From NCBI GenBank assembly GCA_029212785.1, contig JARGOG010000013.1, forward strand, positions 18,776-82,775: a stretch of 64,000 bases of DNA, read 5' to 3'. The DNA is from Thalassobaculaceae bacterium (GTDB lineage Bacteria > Pseudomonadota > Alphaproteobacteria > Thalassobaculales > Thalassobaculaceae). The translations under genes and the position numbers were made by a program. Shown here piece after piece: positions 61,022-64,000 of this stretch. Under the pieces are notes generated by a model. It had not been told where the DNA came from and did not search any database. It saw only the letters and a program-made list of their open reading frames with translations. Within the stretch, counting starts at the first letter, position 1, and each line of letters begins with the position of its first letter.

Positions 61022-61796
61022 CGTTTAAAGTCGTTCCGTCCGGACGGGGGAGCCGGAGTGAATAGTAGCGCCAGACGGTCCGGCTCCCATCGACCTCCAC
61101 CAGGCCGCGGCAGAGCTCGAAGACCGGCTCGCGCCGGTGGAAGGCGGCCATCACGCGACTTTCCGCCCACTGCCCATAATCGACGTCCGGCTGCTCTGCC
61201 ATCGGGGTGCCGGCGAGGCTCCGGGCCTTCGGAAACAGGCGGATCCCGGTGCCCTGCCAGTCGATGATCTGCCGCTCGCCATCGAAATGCACCATGGTCG
61301 CCCGGCGGGCGACGACATCGGGAACGTCGGTCACCCCGGCCCTGTACAGCTCGAGCGCACGCTTTTGTTCGTTGGACGCGACCTTCTCGAAACGCTGCAG
61401 CGACATTTCCGTCGCCGCGAACGACCGCGGAATCTTGATCGCGGTAGCGGCCGGGGCCGAATCGCCCGGCAGTGGATCGGTCAGCGCGGCGCCGGCGGCC
61501 AGCACGCCGACCCGTCCCATGACGTGGCGTCGCGACACCGTGCGGGGTGCCATGGCGTGCTCGAAATCCGGATCCTTGAAGCGAATGCCCGATCCGCCGC
61601 CATTGCCGAACAGGAATTCGATGCCTTCGCTTTCCAGCGCCCATTTGAGGCTCTGGGTCGTTGTCGTCAGGGGAACCCGGATCCCGCCCTCGAACTCGAT
61701 CACCGTCCGCTTGCTGATGCCGGCAAGCTCGGCGAGCTGCTGTTGCGTGATCCCTAGCAGAGCACGGGCTCCGCGGCATTGGTGGGGGTTGATCAT
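61005..61796 (-). CDS. XRE-type HTH protein with internal twin-arginine segment and unknown C-terminal domain
   Basis: The product has 263 residues from the ATG at 61796 (AGGTGA about 12 bases before); a GTG five codons earlier is possible. Residues 1-65 are a Cro/C1-type HTH (GARALLGITQQQLAELAGISKRTVIEFEGG). At about 88-105 is VSRRHVMGRVGVLAAGAAL, a twin-Arg followed by a hydrophobic run like a Tat signal or membrane segment. The rest (about 110-260) is a soluble domain ending in VFELCRGLVEVDGSRTVWRYYSLRLP, which may be PAS-like. Such an internal export-type segment in a DNA-binding protein is unusual. Convergent with the GNAT-like gene (17-base overlap). Confidence 0.75.
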   Translation of the reverse strand: MINPHQCRGARALLGITQQQLAELAGISKRTVIEFEGGIRVPLTTTTQSLKWALESEGIEFLFGNGGGSGIRFKDPDFEHAMAPRTVSRRHVMGRVGVLAAGAALTDPLPGDSAPAATAIKIPRSFAATEMSLQRFEKVASNEQKRALELYRAGVTDVPDVVARRATMVHFDGERQIIDWQGTGIRLFPKARSLAGTPMAEQPDVDYGQWAESRVMAAFHRREPVFELCRGLVEVDGSRTVWRYYSLRLPRPDGTTLNVTTTA

Positions 61797-62165
61797 CGAA
61801 CCGTTACTCACCTGGATGTTGCGCGTTGCACATTCTGTGGAACTAACCGGAAATCCGGATGGCAGATTTCATGGTTTGAAATACCCGTACCGCAAGTATG
61901 CATGAACCGTCGACCGATTGACACTCGTCGCATCGAGACGATTCCGGATCGGCCCCTCATGCCAGCCGGATGGCGGGGCGCGGTGTCGGGCCCGCGTGAA
62001 TCCGTCTTAAACTCCCGATCGACGATCATGTCGGCGCGACGAGGAATTGGCGTTTAAGGCATGACGGCGCAGTCCGCGGCGATCTCGTCCGCGGCGCCTG
62101 GAGCGCTGCCGCTCGGCCGACGAACGCAGTCCGACGGGCGGCGGTCTTGGATATGATTGAAAAGC
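61797..62165. other. 369-base region upstream of the HTH gene, up to tRNA-Asn
   Basis: No gene is visible. Close to the HTH gene there is a direct repeat GTTGCGCGTTGC (61818-61829) and a small inverted repeat CCGGA-aa-TCCGG (61847-61858). Both are possible operators for autoregulation by the HTH protein. The remainder is unremarkable. Confidence 0.45.
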
Positions 62166-62240
62166 TGGCTCCCGGGGAGGGATTCGAACCCCCGACCAAG
62201 CGGTTAACAGCCGCTCGCTCTACCACTGAGCTACCCGGGA
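62166..62240 (-). tRNA. tRNA-Asn (GTT anticodon)
   Basis: A 75-base cloverleaf on the minus strand with acceptor TCCCGGG/CCCGGGA, the D-arm AGCTCAGTGGTAGAGC, anticodon stem AGCGG-CTGTTAA-CCGCT (anticodon GTT), T-loop GGTTCGAATCC and encoded CCA. Confidence 0.97.
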
Positions 62241-62308
62241 CCAGAGACCGCGCTGTATAGCGTCCTGTCCAATGTCGTTCAAGGCGAATGTCGCCTTGTT
62301 TCCCACTC

Positions 62309-62382
62309 TGGAGGCCCCGACCGGAATCGAACCGATGTACAAGGATTTGCAGTCCTCTGCATAACCACTCTGCCACGGGGCC
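62309..62382 (-). tRNA. tRNA-Cys (GCA anticodon)
   Basis: A 74-base cloverleaf on the minus strand with acceptor GGCCCCG/CGGGGCC, D-arm GGCAGAGTGGTTATGC, anticodon stem GAGGA-CTGCAAA-TCCTT (anticodon GCA), T-loop GGTTCGATTCC and encoded CCA. Its 3' end is 68 bases upstream of tRNA-Asn, same strand, so both may share one transcript. Confidence 0.97.
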
Positions 62383-62510
62383 ATGTCCGAGCGGGAGAGG
62401 CGTGATACCCGAGGCGGGGTGCCCGTGCAAGAGGCTTGCGGCGCCCACCTCGACGGCCCCGGCCGACGCCGGCGGTTGCTTGGCGACCGCTTCCGGCCAA
62501 TCATCGTGCG

Positions 62511-63674
62511 ATGCGGATCCTGGACATCACAGAGAAGACCGTCGCGATCTCGCGCTACGCGGATCCGGCGCTGCCGCCGGGCGGGTTGACGACCAGTGTC
62601 GTCGCCATCACGACCGACGCGCGGCGGGACGGCCGCCCGGTCACGGGCTACGGCTTCGCATCCTTCGGTCGTTTCGGACAGGGCGGGCTGATCCGCGAGC
62701 GGTTCGCTCCCCGTCTGCTGGCGGCGCCCGGGGCCGATCTCTGCGATCCGGACGGATCCTTCGACCCGCGGCGCGCCTGGTCGGTGATAATGACGGGTGA
62801 GAAGCCCGGCGGTCACGGAGAGCGTTGCGTCGCCGTCGGGACTCTCGACATGGCGCTGTGGGATATCGCGGCCAAACTGTCCGGAGAACCGCTGTACCGC
62901 ACCATGGCCCGGCGATTCGGCGAACCGTCGCCGCCGTCCGGCCGGATCGAGGTTTATGCCGGAGGCGGGTATCCGTATCCCGCCGACGACCATGCCCGGC
63001 TGCGCGACGAGATGCAGCGATTCCGGGACGCCGGATACACCCGCGCCAAGATCAAGATCGCGGCCGGCGACCTCTCAACGGACCTGAAGCGGATCGACGT
63101 CGCCGCCTCGGCGCTTGGCGGAGCGGACCGGATCGCCGTCGACGCGATGAACCGCTACGACCGGACCGCGTGCCTGCGGGTCGGCGAGGCGATCGAGCCG
63201 CTGGGCCTGTGGTGGTTCGAGGATATCTGCGACCCGCTCGACCTGGACCTGCAGGCCGAGGTCGCTGCCGGCTACGGGCCTCCGATCGCCGCCGGCGAGG
63301 CACTGTTTTCACTGGCGGAGGCGAAGCTGCTGGCCCGCCATGGCGGGCTTCGCCCGGGGCGCGATATCCTGTTGTTCGATCCGGTTCACACCTATGGCGT
63401 TCCGGAGTTCCACCGCATCGTGTCGTATTTCGACGCGGCGGGTTGGCCGAGGCGCTGCTTTTGGCCCCATGGCGGTCACCTGTTCGCGCTCCACGTGGTG
63501 GCCGCGTTCGGTCTTGGCGGCGGGGAGGTCAATCCCGGATCCTTTCAGCCCTTCGGCGGTCTGGCCGATGCCATGGCACCGGAGAACGGGGCGGTGTCGC
63601 TGCCCGAGGCTCCGGGCATCGGGATCGAGGGCAAAGCGGAATTGTGGAATCTGATCCGGCGGACATTCGACTGA
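62511..63674 (+). CDS. Enolase-superfamily acid-sugar dehydratase, D(-)-tartrate dehydratase-like
   Basis: The 387-residue mandelate-racemase-group enzyme has Lys182 in RAKIKIAA, metal ligands Asp211 (AVDAMNRYD), Glu237 (WWFEDICDPLD) and Glu263 (AAGEALFS), and a catalytic His320 in FWPHGGH. The spacing of these residues and whole stretches (VTGYGFASFGRFGQGGLIRERFAPRLL, GEKPGGHGERCVAVGTLDMALWD, QPFGG) agree with the D-tartrate dehydratase subgroup as I recall it. It would convert D-tartrate to oxaloacetate. A GntR gene follows on the same strand. No strong ribosome site is seen at 62511. Confidence 0.85.
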   Translation: MRILDITEKTVAISRYADPALPPGGLTTSVVAITTDARRDGRPVTGYGFASFGRFGQGGLIRERFAPRLLAAPGADLCDPDGSFDPRRAWSVIMTGEKPGGHGERCVAVGTLDMALWDIAAKLSGEPLYRTMARRFGEPSPPSGRIEVYAGGGYPYPADDHARLRDEMQRFRDAGYTRAKIKIAAGDLSTDLKRIDVAASALGGADRIAVDAMNRYDRTACLRVGEAIEPLGLWWFEDICDPLDLDLQAEVAAGYGPPIAAGEALFSLAEAKLLARHGGLRPGRDILLFDPVHTYGVPEFHRIVSYFDAAGWPRRCFWPHGGHLFALHVVAAFGLGGGEVNPGSFQPFGGLADAMAPENGAVSLPEAPGIGIEGKAELWNLIRRTFD

Positions 63675-63712
63675 GCAGGTGCAGCATTTCGGGTATTGCC
63701 ATGCATAAAAGA

Positions 63713-63728
63713 TATATCATTATATCAT
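63713..63728. repeat. Tandem 8-bp repeat before the GntR gene
   Basis: TATATCAT occurs twice in direct succession, in an AT-rich patch (ataaaagatatatcatta) just 4 bases before the probable GntR start. It may be a promoter or operator; the pattern is too short for a stronger statement. Confidence 0.5.
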
Positions 63729-63731
63729 TTC

Positions 63732-64000
63732 ATGAGATCCCGACCGCCCCGCGCCGATGCAGCTTTTCGTGGCCCGAAATCCGGCCCTCGGAGCCCTGAG
63801 CGCGCGTCCCAGGAGCGGTCGGCGGCGGAAGGCGGGGCGCTCGGCCGGTTCCGCTCGCCGCTCTATCACCAGATCTATCTGATCATGCGTCAGCGCATCG
63901 CCGACGGAGAGTTCGGAACCGGCGGCATGCTGCCCAGCGAGCAGGTACTGGCGGAGTACCACGGCGTCTCGCGGATCACCGCGAAACGTGCGCTCGATGA
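63732..64000 (+). CDS. GntR family transcriptional regulator, N-terminal part (cut by window end)
   Basis: The open frame from the ATG at 63732 has no stop up to the window end. After a basic, low-complexity stretch of about 35 residues it reads SPLYHQIYLIMRQRIADGEFGTGGMLPSEQVLAEYHGVSRITAKRALDE, the GntR winged HTH. In HutC/FadR-type proteins this precedes an effector domain, which lies beyond the window. Its place just after the tartrate-dehydratase-like gene suggests it controls that pathway. The true start may be later, within the low-complexity part. Confidence 0.8.
   Translation, partial: MRSRPPRADAAFRGPKSGPRSPERASQERSAAEGGALGRFRSPLYHQIYLIMRQRIADGEFGTGGMLPSEQVLAEYHGVSRITAKRALD

Noticed and set aside
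63720..63962. A minus-strand frame opposite the GntR gene
   Set aside because: It lies wholly antisense to the recognisable GntR winged-helix sequence and has no domain of its own.

Overview
The window is high-GC chromosomal DNA, almost all coding. It looks like an alphaproteobacterium, most likely a marine, Rhodospirillales-type organism. The signs are a leucyl/arginyl-type protein transferase (Bpt), alphaproteobacterial MotA/MotB, an Aap-type amino-acid ABC transporter, a NDUFS4-like complex I accessory subunit, a DmdA-like DMSP demethylase and tRNAs with encoded CCA. The placement is inference from gene content; no rRNA is present. I see no insertion sequences, prophage or CRISPR, so this is mainly core and accessory metabolism.

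Layout. 0-7 kb: the end of parC, then bpt, motB and motA (minus strand), a flavin reductase, threonine dehydratase and a FemAB-like acyltransferase. 7-14.7 kb: an outer-membrane-type protein, then minus-strand genes for pyrophosphatase, a PhyH-type dioxygenase, a CaiB/BaiF CoA-transferase, an aldehyde dehydrogenase and a penicillin-acylase-type amidase, which look like a catabolic module. 14.8-20.8 kb: a molybdenum hydroxylase of the 'form II CO dehydrogenase' type (S-L-M order, AYRGAGR active-site loop), with glutathione-dependent formaldehyde dehydrogenase and a membrane-anchored CoxG. 21-30 kb: a Na+/H+ antiporter gene broken by a frameshift, an HD-domain protein, a universal stress protein, a class IV aminotransferase behind a palindromic operator, thiXY under a TPP riboswitch, an HDAC-like deacetylase, a DUF192 protein, an O-methyltransferase, two tRNAs and a complex I subunit.

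30-41.5 kb: an accessory catabolic region with a flavin monooxygenase carrying an extra NTF2-like domain, a hydroxyisobutyrate-dehydrogenase-like enzyme, a carboxymuconolactone-decarboxylase-like protein, a LysR regulator, an NTF2-like exported protein, two methyltransferases, an aldo/keto reductase, the DmdA-like protein and an EamA exporter. 41.7-57 kb: an ABC-F ATPase, a four-rhodanese protein with one catalytic Cys, an HD-GYP regulator, cystathionine beta-lyase, aapJQMP behind a clear sigma-54 promoter with an NtrC-like palindrome, a PRISE-type reductase, and the cysK-sseA-acetyltransferase operon. 57-64 kb: an SDR, a GNAT protein, a hydrolase-OsmC fusion coupled to SixA, a GNAT-like unknown convergent with an unusual HTH protein carrying an internal twin-arginine segment, tRNA-Asn and tRNA-Cys, and a D-tartrate-dehydratase-like enolase next to a GntR regulator cut by the window end.

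Themes: sulfur metabolism is dense from 38 to 57 kb (DmdA-like, rhodaneses, MetC, CysK, SseA), and C1 chemistry recurs (form II Mo-hydroxylase, formaldehyde dehydrogenase, THF-dependent demethylase). I found no clear-cut wholly new system. The best leads are the nitrogen-control promoter, the low-GC in-frame leader on the DmdA-like gene, the HTH/twin-arginine protein with its convergent GNAT-like partner, the PhnZ/MIOX-like HD protein and the frameshifted antiporter.
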